In this document: one piece after another, positions 27,068 through 36,000 of the stretch
Position numbering within the stretch: the stretch's first letter is position 1
How the letters are laid out: every line of letters begins with the position of its first letter
Origin: Empedobacter stercoris
Lineage (GTDB): Bacteria; Bacteroidota; Bacteroidia; Flavobacteriales; Weeksellaceae
Assembly: GCF_025244765.1 (NCBI RefSeq)
Contig: NZ_CP104209.1
Span: 1,116,001-1,180,000 of the forward strand
DNA: 64,000 nt
Reading direction: 5' to 3'
The notes under the pieces: model-generated
What the model was told of the DNA's origin: nothing
Database searches by the model: none
Seen by the model: only the letters and a program-made list of their open reading frames with translations
Made by a program: the position numbers and the translations under genes

Positions 27068-27075
27068 TATATTTG
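27068..27075 (+). promoter_or_regulatory. -7 box of the SPOR gene (TATATTTG)
   Basis: Full TAnnTTTG match 18 nt upstream of the ATG at 27094; it supports that ATG over an in-frame TTG at 27073, which falls inside the box. Confidence 0.5.
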
Positions 27076-27093
27076 CACATATTAATTCATCCT

Positions 27094-27582
27094 ATGAAAA
27101 AATTTATCTTTTTATTTCTTATCAGTTTTTCTAGTTGTGGTTTTGCACAAAATAAAATTGATACTGTTCAGATTATTAATAACGGTACATTGAACATGGA
27201 AATTGATAGTAGAATAAATACTGTATTAAAAGCGAAAGAAGACGCAGTCTGTGTTCATAATGCACCTATCAAAAAAAACACAGAGAAAAAACCTATTGTA
27301 CATTCCAACGATCCATGTGCTGGAACACCACAAATAAATGGTTTCAAAATTCAGATATATTATTCGAAAGATAGAAAGGACGCTGACAAAGTAAGAAATG
27401 AATTTGCCCGTTCTTTTCCTGAGTTGTCGTCTCAAACCGCATACTTTTCACCAGATTATCGTGTTTTAGTTGGTGATTATTTTACAAGAGCATCAGCTTC
27501 GAGAGATATTCGTCGTTTAAAATCAAAATACAATAGCGCTTTTTCGATTCCATTCAAAGTATTGTGTAGAAAAGCAAAATAA
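27094..27582 (+). CDS. SPOR domain-containing exported protein
   Basis: 162-residue protein starting MKKFIFLFLISFSSCGFAQ, a Sec signal probably cleaved after AQ (an SSC lipobox is less likely but possible). After a linker of about 65 residues, the C-terminal 75 residues form a SPOR domain (NGFKIQIYYSKDRKDADKV ... YRVLVGDYFTRASASRDIRR), with the F-x-V-Q-[IV] and V-x-[VL]-G-x-[FY] pattern of the family. SPOR domains bind peptidoglycan stripped of stem peptides. The start at 27094 is preferred because a TTG start 21 nt earlier lies within the promoter box. Confidence 0.83.
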   Translation: MKKFIFLFLISFSSCGFAQNKIDTVQIINNGTLNMEIDSRINTVLKAKEDAVCVHNAPIKKNTEKKPIVHSNDPCAGTPQINGFKIQIYYSKDRKDADKVRNEFARSFPELSSQTAYFSPDYRVLVGDYFTRASASRDIRRLKSKYNSAFSIPFKVLCRKAK

Positions 27583-27631
27583 GCGTTATCATTATTAGTT
27601 CTAATCATCATTTTCTTTAAAAAAATGAGAG

Positions 27632-27823
27632 ATGTATCCTTATCATAACAAAATAAAACAACGAATAAATAATGGTGAATTGGTTTCGTACGAATTTGTA
27701 GAAAAATATAAAAATATTTCAACATGCTTGGTTTTATATTTCAAAGCAGAACCTTATACACGACCGATTCGTGAACACCGTTTTTCTGAATATAAACTCT
27801 TATTAAAAATAGAGGACAAATAA
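27632..27823 (+). CDS. Small conserved hypothetical protein
   Basis: 63-residue protein beginning MYPYHNKIKQRINNGEL and containing EPYTRPIREHRFSEY. The pattern (PYHN-x-IK-x-RI-x-NGEL, a hydrophobic LVLYF strand, then P-x-x-RPIR-x-H-x-x-x-EY) looks like a short conserved protein of Flavobacteriia; I do not know a function. It lies 49 nt after the SPOR gene on the same strand and is followed by a terminator, which supports a genuine gene. Confidence 0.6.
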   Translation: MYPYHNKIKQRINNGELVSYEFVEKYKNISTCLVLYFKAEPYTRPIREHRFSEYKLLLKIEDK

Positions 27824-27859
27824 TTTATTTTTCGATTTTAAAATTATTGAAAATATAAT

Positions 27860-27890
27860 AAAGCGTTATCAAATTTCTTGGTAACGCTTT
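27860..27890. terminator. Terminator
   Basis: Stem AAAGCGTTATCAA / TTGGTAACGCTTT with one G-T pair and a 5-nt loop, followed by TT, between convergent genes 27632-27823 (+) and 27938-28258 (-). Confidence 0.75.
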
Positions 27891-27937
27891 TTCAACTTTT
27901 AATTGTAATAATTAGTAATCGATTCATGTTTTTGAAT

Positions 27938-28258
27938 TTAATTATTCAGAGTTCGATTTCTACCCTCTATTTCTAATTGGATAAGTATAGATGCCAAAAT
28001 TGTTTGCACAAATCCTAAATTACCTGCAACTAACACACCTTTTTCTCCTGTCGATATTTTTTCGATTCCATAAACACTTGACTCATCTTCTGGATTCGAA
28101 TTTCCTTCGTAACGATAGATATAAATAATTCTAAAATCGTGTGGATGATCAATCAAATCGTTTTCTAACAAATTAAAATCTTCTTGATATCCTTTTTCTG
28201 CTAACTCCTTTAGCGCTACGCTTGAAGTTTCGTAATTAAATTGTCTTCTCTCGAACAT
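27938..28258 (-). CDS. Small conserved protein, paralogue of 17692-18000
   Basis: 106-residue protein with IIYIYRYEGNSNPEDESSVY followed by GI and GEKGVLVAGNLG, aligning without difficulty with the 102-residue protein at 17692-18000 over nearly its whole length. Both start with a basic/aromatic stretch and an [ST]-x-x-AL-x-EL segment. This copy has a slightly longer, more hydrophobic C-terminal helix (QTILASILIQLEI). Family function unknown; see the paralogue entry for the common mis-annotation. Single-gene unit on the minus strand. Confidence 0.75.
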   Translation of the reverse strand: MFERRQFNYETSSVALKELAEKGYQEDFNLLENDLIDHPHDFRIIYIYRYEGNSNPEDESSVYGIEKISTGEKGVLVAGNLGFVQTILASILIQLEIEGRNRTLNN

Positions 28259-28393
28259 ATAAATAGTTTTATTTGGTTAATACCTATAAATCTAATCAAT
28301 TACTTTACAGAAAGTTGTTAAACATAAGTTAAGTATATTTAGTATGAAATAATTTAACATTGTTAATGATTTATTGTATTGGAAATAAGTTCT

Positions 28394-28401
28394 TACTTTT
28401 G
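28394..28401 (+). promoter_or_regulatory. -7 box of the HopJ-family gene (TACTTTTG), with TTG at 28374-28376
   Basis: Full TAnnTTTG match 13 nt upstream of the ATG at 28415. A TTG lies 17 nt upstream of the box, close to the usual -33 spacing. Confidence 0.55.
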
Positions 28402-28414
28402 ACAAAAAGATAAA

Positions 28415-28738
28415 ATGATTTTAGAAAAATTAAATCAAAACGAGGCGAATTTTGCTGATGTTATTGCTTATATCGAAGAAAATTATAATTACACTGCTTC
28501 TGCTTTTGTGAATGGAAATCAAGAAAATGCGATAGACCAAAATCAAGGTAGTGCGAAAGTATTTGCTTTTGCAAATTTAAATAACCTTTCTAAAGAAGAT
28601 ACTTTGAAATTATTTGCTGAACATTATGAAGCTGTTTTAGCAACTCCTGAAGGAACTGATCATAATAATATTCGTCAATTTATAAAAAATGGTTGGGAAG
28701 GTTTAAAATTTAAAAACGAAGTTTTAACAAAAAAATAA
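28415..28738 (+). CDS. HopJ type III effector family protein
   Basis: 107-residue protein matching the HopJ family by sequence pattern: FADVIAYIEENYNYTASAF, then GSAKVFAFANLNNLSKEDTL and a tail with FAEHYEAVL and NNIRQFIKNGW. Despite the name, members of this family are widespread in bacteria with no type III secretion system, and none is seen here, so a housekeeping cytosolic role is more likely. It is a monocistronic unit with its own promoter box and terminator, convergent with ccoG. Confidence 0.85.
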   Translation: MILEKLNQNEANFADVIAYIEENYNYTASAFVNGNQENAIDQNQGSAKVFAFANLNNLSKEDTLKLFAEHYEAVLATPEGTDHNNIRQFIKNGWEGLKFKNEVLTKK

Positions 28739-28748
28739 TCTCCAAAAA

Positions 28749-28775
28749 AAACGTCTTACAAAATGTAAGACGTTT
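28749..28775. terminator. Bidirectional terminator
   Basis: Stem AAACGTCTTACA / TGTAAGACGTTT with a 3-nt loop between the convergent HopJ-family gene (+) and ccoG (-). Confidence 0.82.
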
Positions 28776-28784
28776 GTTAATCAT

Positions 28785-30239
28785 TTAAAATGGAGCCATA
28801 AAACTAATCGTGTAATGATCGATGGTTTTTCCTTGCAAATCCTTCAATTCTAAAATAACTGGAACTTTATATGATTTTAGTTCACTTTTAGGAATTTTAA
28901 TATCTATTAAACCTTGTTTCAATTCTCCTTCATTAATTTCAATATATTGATTAGGCTCTACTAACAAAATTGTTTTCCCTCCTTTGAAACCATTTACATT
29001 TACAACCATTTTATAGGTTTTATTTGTTTTATTCATCAAACTATATTGCATTGTATTAATGATATAATCACCTTCTACAACATAATCTTTACCAGGAACT
29101 TGTAAAAATTTAACTTCGACATCACTTCTATTTAGCGTAAAAGCAATCATTGCAGAAATCATTGCAACTAAAACAAAAGTAAATGCAATCAATCTTGCTG
29201 AAAGTTTAAAAGGTTTTCCTTGTTCTATATTTTCTTCGGAAGCGTGACGAATTAAACCTGTTGGTAGATTAATTTTCGTCATAATTGTATCGCACGCATC
29301 CATGCAAGCAGTACAGTTTACACATTCTAATTGCGAACCATTTCTAATATCAATTCCGGTAGGACAAACTGCTACACATTGACCACAATCAATACAATCA
29401 CCTTTTCCTGCTGCAACTCGATCTTCTCCTTTTCTAAATTTTGAACGTCCGTTTGTGCTTTCTCCTCTTGGAAAATCATACGAAACTTGAATTGTTTTTT
29501 TATCAATTAAGACACCTTGTAATCTACCATAAGGACAAACCAATGTACAAACTTGTTCGCGAAACCAGGCGAAAACAAAATAGAATAATACACTAAAAAT
29601 AAATAATCCTAAAAATTTACCTGCATGTTCTGATGGACCTTCTGAATAAATTTTTATCAGTTCATCAATTCCAATAATATAAGAGAACAGTATGTTCGAG
29701 AAGAAAAATGAAATTATGTAAAAAACAGTCCATTTTCCACCTCTTTTCAATATTTTTTCTTCGTTCCAATCTTGTTTATCCAAACGTATTTGTTTACTAC
29801 GATCTCCTTCAATCCAATATTCAATTCTACGAAAAACACTTTCCATAAAAATGGTTTGCGGACAAACCCAACCACAGAACAAACGTCCGTAAATTGTCGT
29901 AAATAAAATAACGAAAACAACACTTACAATCATTCCGAATGCAAGTAAGAAAAAATCTGTTGTAAAAAATGGATAACCAAATAAAATAAAATTGGTATTG
30001 AAAACATCAAATTTAAAAACAGGATTTCCATTTGGCAATTTTATAAAAGGTAAAACCACTAATAAAATCAACAAAATCGAAGAAACGATTGAACGATAAT
30101 TAGTGTACTTTCCTGAAGGTTTTTTTGCATAAACCCATTTTCGAGTTCCTTTCCTATCCATTGTTGCAACCTCTGTTCTAAATTGTTCATTTTCAATCTC
30201 AAAACCAAGTTGCGTTGTATCTTGTTTTAAATCACTCAT
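28785..30239 (-). CDS. ccoG: Cytochrome c oxidase accessory protein CcoG (RdxA/FixG family)
   Basis: 484-residue membrane ferredoxin-like protein needed for cbb3 oxidase biogenesis; the family is proposed to reduce copper for insertion. Several TM helices in the first 240 residues carry GWVCPQTIFMESVFRRIEYW and CTLVCPYGRLQGVL; two 4Fe-4S sites follow (CIDCGQCVAVCPTGIDIR and CVNCTACMDACD), then a TM helix and a periplasmic Ig-like domain at the C-terminus. The ccoNOP structural genes usually found beside it are not in the window; it stands alone with its own TATCTTTG box 20 nt upstream. Confidence 0.93.
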   Translation of the reverse strand: MSDLKQDTTQLGFEIENEQFRTEVATMDRKGTRKWVYAKKPSGKYTNYRSIVSSILLILLVVLPFIKLPNGNPVFKFDVFNTNFILFGYPFFTTDFFLLAFGMIVSVVFVILFTTIYGRLFCGWVCPQTIFMESVFRRIEYWIEGDRSKQIRLDKQDWNEEKILKRGGKWTVFYIISFFFSNILFSYIIGIDELIKIYSEGPSEHAGKFLGLFIFSVLFYFVFAWFREQVCTLVCPYGRLQGVLIDKKTIQVSYDFPRGESTNGRSKFRKGEDRVAAGKGDCIDCGQCVAVCPTGIDIRNGSQLECVNCTACMDACDTIMTKINLPTGLIRHASEENIEQGKPFKLSARLIAFTFVLVAMISAMIAFTLNRSDVEVKFLQVPGKDYVVEGDYIINTMQYSLMNKTNKTYKMVVNVNGFKGGKTILLVEPNQYIEINEGELKQGLIDIKIPKSELKSYKVPVILELKDLQGKTIDHYTISFMAPF

Positions 30240-30259
30240 ATTAACTATAAATATCTATA

Positions 30260-30267
30260 CAAAGATA
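30260..30267 (-). promoter_or_regulatory. -7 box of ccoG (TATCTTTG)
   Basis: Full TAnnTTTG match on the minus strand, 20 nt before the ATG at 30239. Confidence 0.5.
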
Positions 30268-30436
30268 CCGCCACCTGTAAATTAAAGCTTGGCAATATTT
30301 ATGGTATTTATGGTAATATTTACGTATTGATATAAATCATTTATTTACAATCATCTATTTTTTTTAAAAAAAAACTGACTTGTTCATGATGATAAAATCA
30401 CTTAAAATAACCATCTTTTTAATTGATACAATTTAC

Positions 30437-31318
30437 TTATAAATAATATTGTTTTCTGAATTGTTCTGGCGTAAAACCTGTATATTTTTTAAAAAATTTG
30501 ACAAAATAAGAAGCATCTTGAAAGTTGAGTAAATAAGCAATCTCTGTAACCGAAATTTCTTTGTTAACAAGCAAACGCTTGGCCTCAAGCACCACTCTAC
30601 TCCGAATTAGTTCGCCTGCAGAATTTCCTAAAACATCCTTACAAAGCGCATTCAAATGATTCGGCGTGATATATAAAAGTTCGGCATATTCTTTTGGTAA
30701 TTTTTTCTTTTTAAAATTTTGTTCAATAAGCGATTGAAAATTATTTATTAACACCGATTTATAATCATCTTCTTTTACATTTACACCTTCCAAACTTCGT
30801 TCAATATCAATAAACAAATTCATCAAATGAAAACCAATTTTTAAATTAGAAAATTGATCATCTTGATAGTTTTCATGTATCATTTCCTCAAAATAATTTG
30901 AAATTTTTTGTTGTAAATCTTTCGAAACTTCAACAACATGATCCTCTACTAAAATAGATTGCAAAAATTGAAACTTTTGTAAAATAGAAGAATTAATTCC
31001 AATCCAATCAAAAAAATTGTCCGAAAAATTAACAACAAATCCATCATATTTCTCTTTAAAATACCATTGATGCACTTGTCCTGGTTTCATAAAATACATG
31101 GTTCCAGATTTAGCTTCAAATTTTTCGAAATCGATTAAATGCTCACCACTCCCTTCTGTAAAATAAACCAAATGGTAATATTTATGGCTATGCACTTCTT
31201 GCAAATGCGGATTACTGTCCACATACCCTCTGAATCGATCTACAGAAAACAAATCATTGCTATTTTTTTCTGTATTCAAATTACAAATATCAAATGTCGG
31301 AAATAGTTTTTTGGTCAT
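30437..31318 (-). CDS. AraC family transcriptional regulator
   Basis: 293-residue regulator: N-terminal cupin-like domain (HSHKYYHLVYFTEGSGEHLI, MKPGQVHQWY) and a C-terminal AraC-type double helix-turn-helix (about 190-290; YITPNHLNALCKDVLG, VTEIAYLLNFQDASYFVKFF, GFTPEQFRKQY). It is divergent from the patatin gene, with an intergenic region of about 90 nt, and 197 nt upstream of ccoG on the same strand. Target and ligand cannot be inferred beyond proximity. Confidence 0.85.
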   Translation of the reverse strand: MTKKLFPTFDICNLNTEKNSNDLFSVDRFRGYVDSNPHLQEVHSHKYYHLVYFTEGSGEHLIDFEKFEAKSGTMYFMKPGQVHQWYFKEKYDGFVVNFSDNFFDWIGINSSILQKFQFLQSILVEDHVVEVSKDLQQKISNYFEEMIHENYQDDQFSNLKIGFHLMNLFIDIERSLEGVNVKEDDYKSVLINNFQSLIEQNFKKKKLPKEYAELLYITPNHLNALCKDVLGNSAGELIRSRVVLEAKRLLVNKEISVTEIAYLLNFQDASYFVKFFKKYTGFTPEQFRKQYYL

Positions 31319-31406
31319 AATCGAGTAAATTTTTCAGATGTAAAAATAAATACTATTAAGAACATTTAAATTGAAAAGTTTAACTTTAGGCAATAGAACA
31401 TTAAAA

Positions 31407-32474
31407 ATGGAATTTAAAGAGAAAAAAATTATCCTATTATCTTTAGACGGAGGAGGAATTAGGGGAATTATTTCGTGTGTTATTTTAAAATACATCGAAG
31501 ATAAATTAAAAGAAATTCATGATAAAAATGCTAAAATTGGTGATTATGTTGATTTTATAGCAGGAACAAGCACAGGAGCTTTGATTGCTTCTTTATTATT
31601 AATGCCTTCTGACAAAGATCCTAAAAAAGCAAAGCATTCTATCACAGATGCGCTTAACATCTATTTGGGTGAAGGAAAAAACATTTTCTCTAAAACGTTT
31701 TGGACTATTTTGAACAATCCTTTGAGTGTTCTTAAAGATAATTTACCAACAGTTGTATTGGAAGAACAATTGGAAATTGTTTTTGGAAAAACTGAATTGA
31801 AGGATTTGATTCGTCCTTGTGCAATTGTTTCCTATGATACAGAACATCAAAAACCTAAAATATTTAATACAATCGACGGAATTTCTCCTTTCCGAAATTT
31901 TTATATAAAAGATGTCTGTCGAGCTTCTTCAGCTGCACCAACTTATTTTGAACCAGCTAAAATTAAATCATTTGCCGATCAAGAATTTTGTTGTATTGAT
32001 GGCGGTGTTTTTGCAAATAATCCAACTTTTGTAGGATTTATAGAAACTCAAAAAATAAATTTTAATAAATATTTCAAAGACGAGTTGAAATTTGACGGTA
32101 CAGCTCCTTTACAAGAGTTTAACATCATCTCAATCGGAAATGGATCTCGTGCAAAATCATACAAACATGAGCATTTGAATGGAATTTCAAAGTCGAAATG
32201 GGTAGATCCTTTGGTTGATATTTTCATTTCGACTGGTGTTGATATGATTGATTTGGAAATGAAAAGCATGTATGCCTTACTCAAACCAAAATATCAACAA
32301 AATTATCATCGATTTAATCCAGAAATCCCTGAATCTTCTTTAGATTTGGGAAATGTCTCAAACGCTAATATCAAAACATTGTTAGATGTTGCAAATGATT
32401 TTGTTTCAAAACACAAAGAAGAATTAGATGAAGTGGTTCAAAAATTAATTTTCAATCAAGTTGAAATAGAATAA
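31407..32474 (+). CDS. Patatin-like phospholipase
   Basis: 355-residue cytosolic patatin-family lipid hydrolase. The oxyanion loop is SLDGGGIRGI, the nucleophile motif is IAGTSTGALIAS and the catalytic Asp lies in IDGGVFANNP, so the Ser-Asp dyad is intact. I start it at the ATG at 31407; a TTG at 31371 would add 12 residues but lies ahead of a -7-like TAACTTTA (31381-31388). The N-terminal block resembles the patatins used as CBASS effectors (CapV type), but no nucleotidyltransferase is adjacent, so an ordinary lipase role is equally possible. Confidence 0.85.
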   Translation: MEFKEKKIILLSLDGGGIRGIISCVILKYIEDKLKEIHDKNAKIGDYVDFIAGTSTGALIASLLLMPSDKDPKKAKHSITDALNIYLGEGKNIFSKTFWTILNNPLSVLKDNLPTVVLEEQLEIVFGKTELKDLIRPCAIVSYDTEHQKPKIFNTIDGISPFRNFYIKDVCRASSAAPTYFEPAKIKSFADQEFCCIDGGVFANNPTFVGFIETQKINFNKYFKDELKFDGTAPLQEFNIISIGNGSRAKSYKHEHLNGISKSKWVDPLVDIFISTGVDMIDLEMKSMYALLKPKYQQNYHRFNPEIPESSLDLGNVSNANIKTLLDVANDFVSKHKEELDEVVQKLIFNQVEIE

Positions 32475-32504
32475 AAATGGCTTTGAAAATTCCAAAGCCA
32501 TTTT
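32474..32504. terminator. Bidirectional terminator
   Basis: Stem AAAATGGCTTTG / CAAAGCCATTTT with a 7-nt loop between the patatin gene (+) and 32508-32834 (-); it begins at the last base of the patatin stop codon. Confidence 0.82.
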
Positions 32505-32507
32505 ATC

Positions 32508-32834
32508 TTATTTATTACGAACATAGACAAAAATCTCCTGTTCCCTATTCAATTCTCTATTATCAATAATACTTTCTATACAAGCTTGTGCAGTTTCAAC
32601 TTCACCTGCAACGTTGAAATTTTTGTACTTTCCATTGATTAACGGTGTAACATGTTGAGTCAAATTTTCAGCATTCAATCTTTTGCGTTCGTCAATCAAA
32701 TTGTAAACATATTCTCTTCCTGATTCATCCGTAAAATTATCAACTTTATATATTTGATCCAATTCTCTTTCGTGGTCCAAAATAACAAACAAATAATCTT
32801 TTTTATTGTCCTTTTCAAAAAAAATTCTTCTCAT
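32508..32834 (-). CDS. Hypothetical protein
   Basis: 108-residue soluble, charged protein with no signal peptide or TM helix. It begins MRRIFFEKDNKKDYLFVILD and contains CIESIIDNRELNREQEIFVY at the end. I do not recognise a family. A full TAAATTTG -7 box lies 18 nt upstream, and the gene is separated from the patatin gene by a shared terminator, which supports it being real. Confidence 0.6.
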   Translation of the reverse strand: MRRIFFEKDNKKDYLFVILDHERELDQIYKVDNFTDESGREYVYNLIDERKRLNAENLTQHVTPLINGKYKNFNVAGEVETAQACIESIIDNRELNREQEIFVYVRNK

Positions 32835-32851
32835 AGCGAAATTGTTTGACT

Positions 32852-32859
32852 CAAATTTA
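32852..32859 (-). promoter_or_regulatory. -7 box (TAAATTTG) of the 108-aa gene
   Basis: Full TAnnTTTG match on the minus strand, 17 nt before the ATG at 32834. Confidence 0.4.
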
Positions 32860-33042
32860 ATAAAAGATTCTTGCTTTTTGTATAGAAAATTAAAAACATT
32901 TATTAGAATTTTAAAATATCTTTAAAATACTAGATAAAATTCCAAATCTTTAAATAATCCTTTTATATAATACATTTTTCATGCCTGCATAAGTAGAAAT
33001 TCGTATCTTAATCCCTTCTAAAAACGAACAAAATCTAACAAA

Positions 33043-36000
33043 TTGAAATTCAATATAAAGAAAGTACTCAAATATTTCTCGTTTGCAATTTTATCAATAA
33101 TTTTTTTGCTAACAATTGCTATTTTTAGTTTACAGTTTCCTTCTGTTCAAAATTTTGTAAAAAATAAATTAGTCAATTATCTTGAAGAAAAAATTCAGAC
33201 TAAAGTTCAATTAGATCGCGTTTATATCGACTTTCCAAATAATCTTGTAATGGAAAATCTATTTTTACAAGGTCAAGACGTTGATACTTTGTTGTCTGTC
33301 AAAAAATTTGACGTTGGTTTGGATATTTGGCAACTCACGAAAAGTAAAGCTGATATAAAATCAATTGAATTGGATGGTTTAAAAGCAAATGTTATTCGAA
33401 AAGCTGACGGGAATTTCAATTTCGATTACATTATTAATGCTTTTGCAACAGATGAAAAAGAAGAAAGTTCTTCCAAGCCTTTTATCATTTCCTTGGATAA
33501 AATAAAATTAGCCAATCTCAATGTTTCGTTTATCGATCTGCAATCTGCAAACAACATCAAAGTTCTTCTAAATTCATTTGATACACGCGTTAAAAAATTT
33601 GATCTCGAACAAAATACGTACGCAATTGACGATATCAATTTAGATGGTTTAAAGCTTAAATTGAAACAAGACCTTATAAAAGAAGTTTCGCAAAAAGTTG
33701 AAGAAAAAGTCGATTCGTTAAACGATCAAAAACCTATAAAAATTGAATTGAATGGCATTCATTTAACCAATTTTGATGTAGATTATGGCGATGATAATGC
33801 TCAAACGTTTGCGAAAGTAAAATTCAAAGATTTCAAAACTCGTATTAAAAAACTTGATTTACAACAGAATTCTTACGCCGTAGATGACATTTTACTAAAT
33901 GGATTATTCGTTGACTTCAATCAAAAAATGGTCGAGAAAATTCAAGTGAATAAAATTGATAAAGTTTCTCCACAATCGAATCAAAATCCACTTCAAATTG
34001 CGTTAAATAAAATTAATCTGAATGATATCAAGGTCAATTATGGTGACGAAAATTCGAAAACGTATGCAAAAATTAATTTGAATGAATTCGAAACAAAAAT
34101 CAATAAACTTGATATCGAAAATTCAATCTTTGACATCGAAAATATTTTATTAAAAGACGCCGATATCGAAGCCAATTTATACCTTTCTTCTACTAATTCG
34201 ACATCTTCTCAAACATCATCTTCATCAGCAATGAACTTGGTTTTGAATAAAACAATTTTAGATAATGTAAACGTAAAATACAACAATACAGCAGAGCGTA
34301 GAACTGCGCAAGGAATGGATTTTAATCATTTAGATTTCTCTCCATTAAATCTTGATTTGCGTAATTTCAAAATGTACAATAATACGTTTACTGGACAAGT
34401 AAAAAGTGCTGAAATAAAGGAATCAAAAGGTCTAAATATACAAAAATTAACGACAAACTTCTTGTATGCGAATACACAAGCTTATCTGAAAAATCTATAC
34501 TTAAAAACACCTAAAACAATTCTTCGGGACGAAGTAATTCTTCAATACAATAGCATTCAACAACTAACATCTAATCCTGAAAATGTATTGGTTAATGCGA
34601 ATATCAAACATTCTAAAATTGGATTTGCAGATATTCTAAATCTTGTTCCAACGCTTAGAAAAACGACGCCTTTCGACAACTATCCAAATGCAATTTTACA
34701 CGTAAACACGAATGTAAAAGGAAAAGTAAATGATTTATTCATCAATAATTTACAGGTTTCTGGTTTAGATGATTTAGAAGTTTCGGCTTCGGGAAGAGTG
34801 AAAAATGCAATGAATCCAACGAAATTATTTTATGATTTGAACATTAAAAACTTTTCTACTTCATCGAAAACAATTTACAATTTAGTTCCTAAAAACATTA
34901 TTCCAAACAACATTAGAATTCCGTCAAAACTTTCTGTAAAAGGAAAGGCGAAAGGAACAACGAAACTTATCAATACGCAATTAACCATCAACTCGACCTT
35001 AGGAAACGCAAAAATTGATGCCATTGTGGATATGTTGAAAAAAGATGCGGAAAAATATAACGTAAAAGCTGAAGTCCAACATTTAGATGTCGGAACTTTA
35101 ATTAGTAATAAAGACATCGGGAAAGTCACTGCAAAATTGAATGCTATCGGCACAAGTTTTAATCCCGAAAAAATGAATACGAAGCTTTCAGGATTTATTA
35201 CGTCTGCGAATTACAACAATTACACCTATCAAAATATTAACCTTGATGCAAAAATAAATGAAGCTGTTTTTGAAGCACAAGTTTTATCAAAAGATCCAAA
35301 TGCAAACCTTAATTTAATTGCTTCTGGTCTCTACAAAAAAGAGTTGTCAGATGTAAAATTAAATGGGAATATCAATCAATTAGATGTTCAAAAACTTGGT
35401 TTTTATAACGAACCTATGATTATCGCTGGGGAAATAGTTGCAAATTTTGCTAACCTAAATCCTGATCATTTAAATGGATCATTGACTCTCAAAAACTTTG
35501 CTTTATCGAACACAAAAGATATTTTCCCTTTGCAAGAAGTGAATTTAATCGCAAATTCAACAGCCGATTCAAATCAACTTAAACTTACTTCTCAGGTTGC
35601 AGATGTAGACTTAAAAGGTAAATATAAATTGACACAAATTTTTGGTTCACTTACCTCAACGATTAATCAATATTATCAATTTCAACAACCTGATGAAAAT
35701 GAAAAAATAGAACCTCATCAATTTTTTACCTTACATGCAAAAATAAAAGACGATGAATTGGTTCGAAGATTTGTCCCTGATCTAAAAAATTTCGAAACGA
35801 TTACATTAGATGCAGCCTATGATGCGGATTTGAAACAAGTTAATGTCGATGGAAAAATACCAAGTTTAACGTATGGTACAAATACGATTAACAATGGTTT
35901 TATCAAAATTTCGAACCAAAATGATGCGTTAGTTTATGCATTGAATATTGATCATTTGAGAAGCGATAATTTTCAGTTGAACAAGATAAATCTTGATGGA

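Larger units (their letters stand above)
26681..27093. other. Divergent intergenic region between actA and the SPOR gene
   Basis: About 410 nt, very AT-rich, with no credible coding frame. It contains a -7 box for each flanking gene (minus 26746-26753, plus 27068-27075). Nothing else is recognised in it. Confidence 0.6.

Noticed and set aside
28415-28738. A true type III secretion effector
   Set aside because: The HopJ family name is historical; no secretion genes or signals are present and the family is widespread in non-pathogens.
31371-31406. TTG start of the patatin gene at 31371
   Set aside because: A -7-like box follows it and the ATG at 31407 gives the normal patatin N-terminus.
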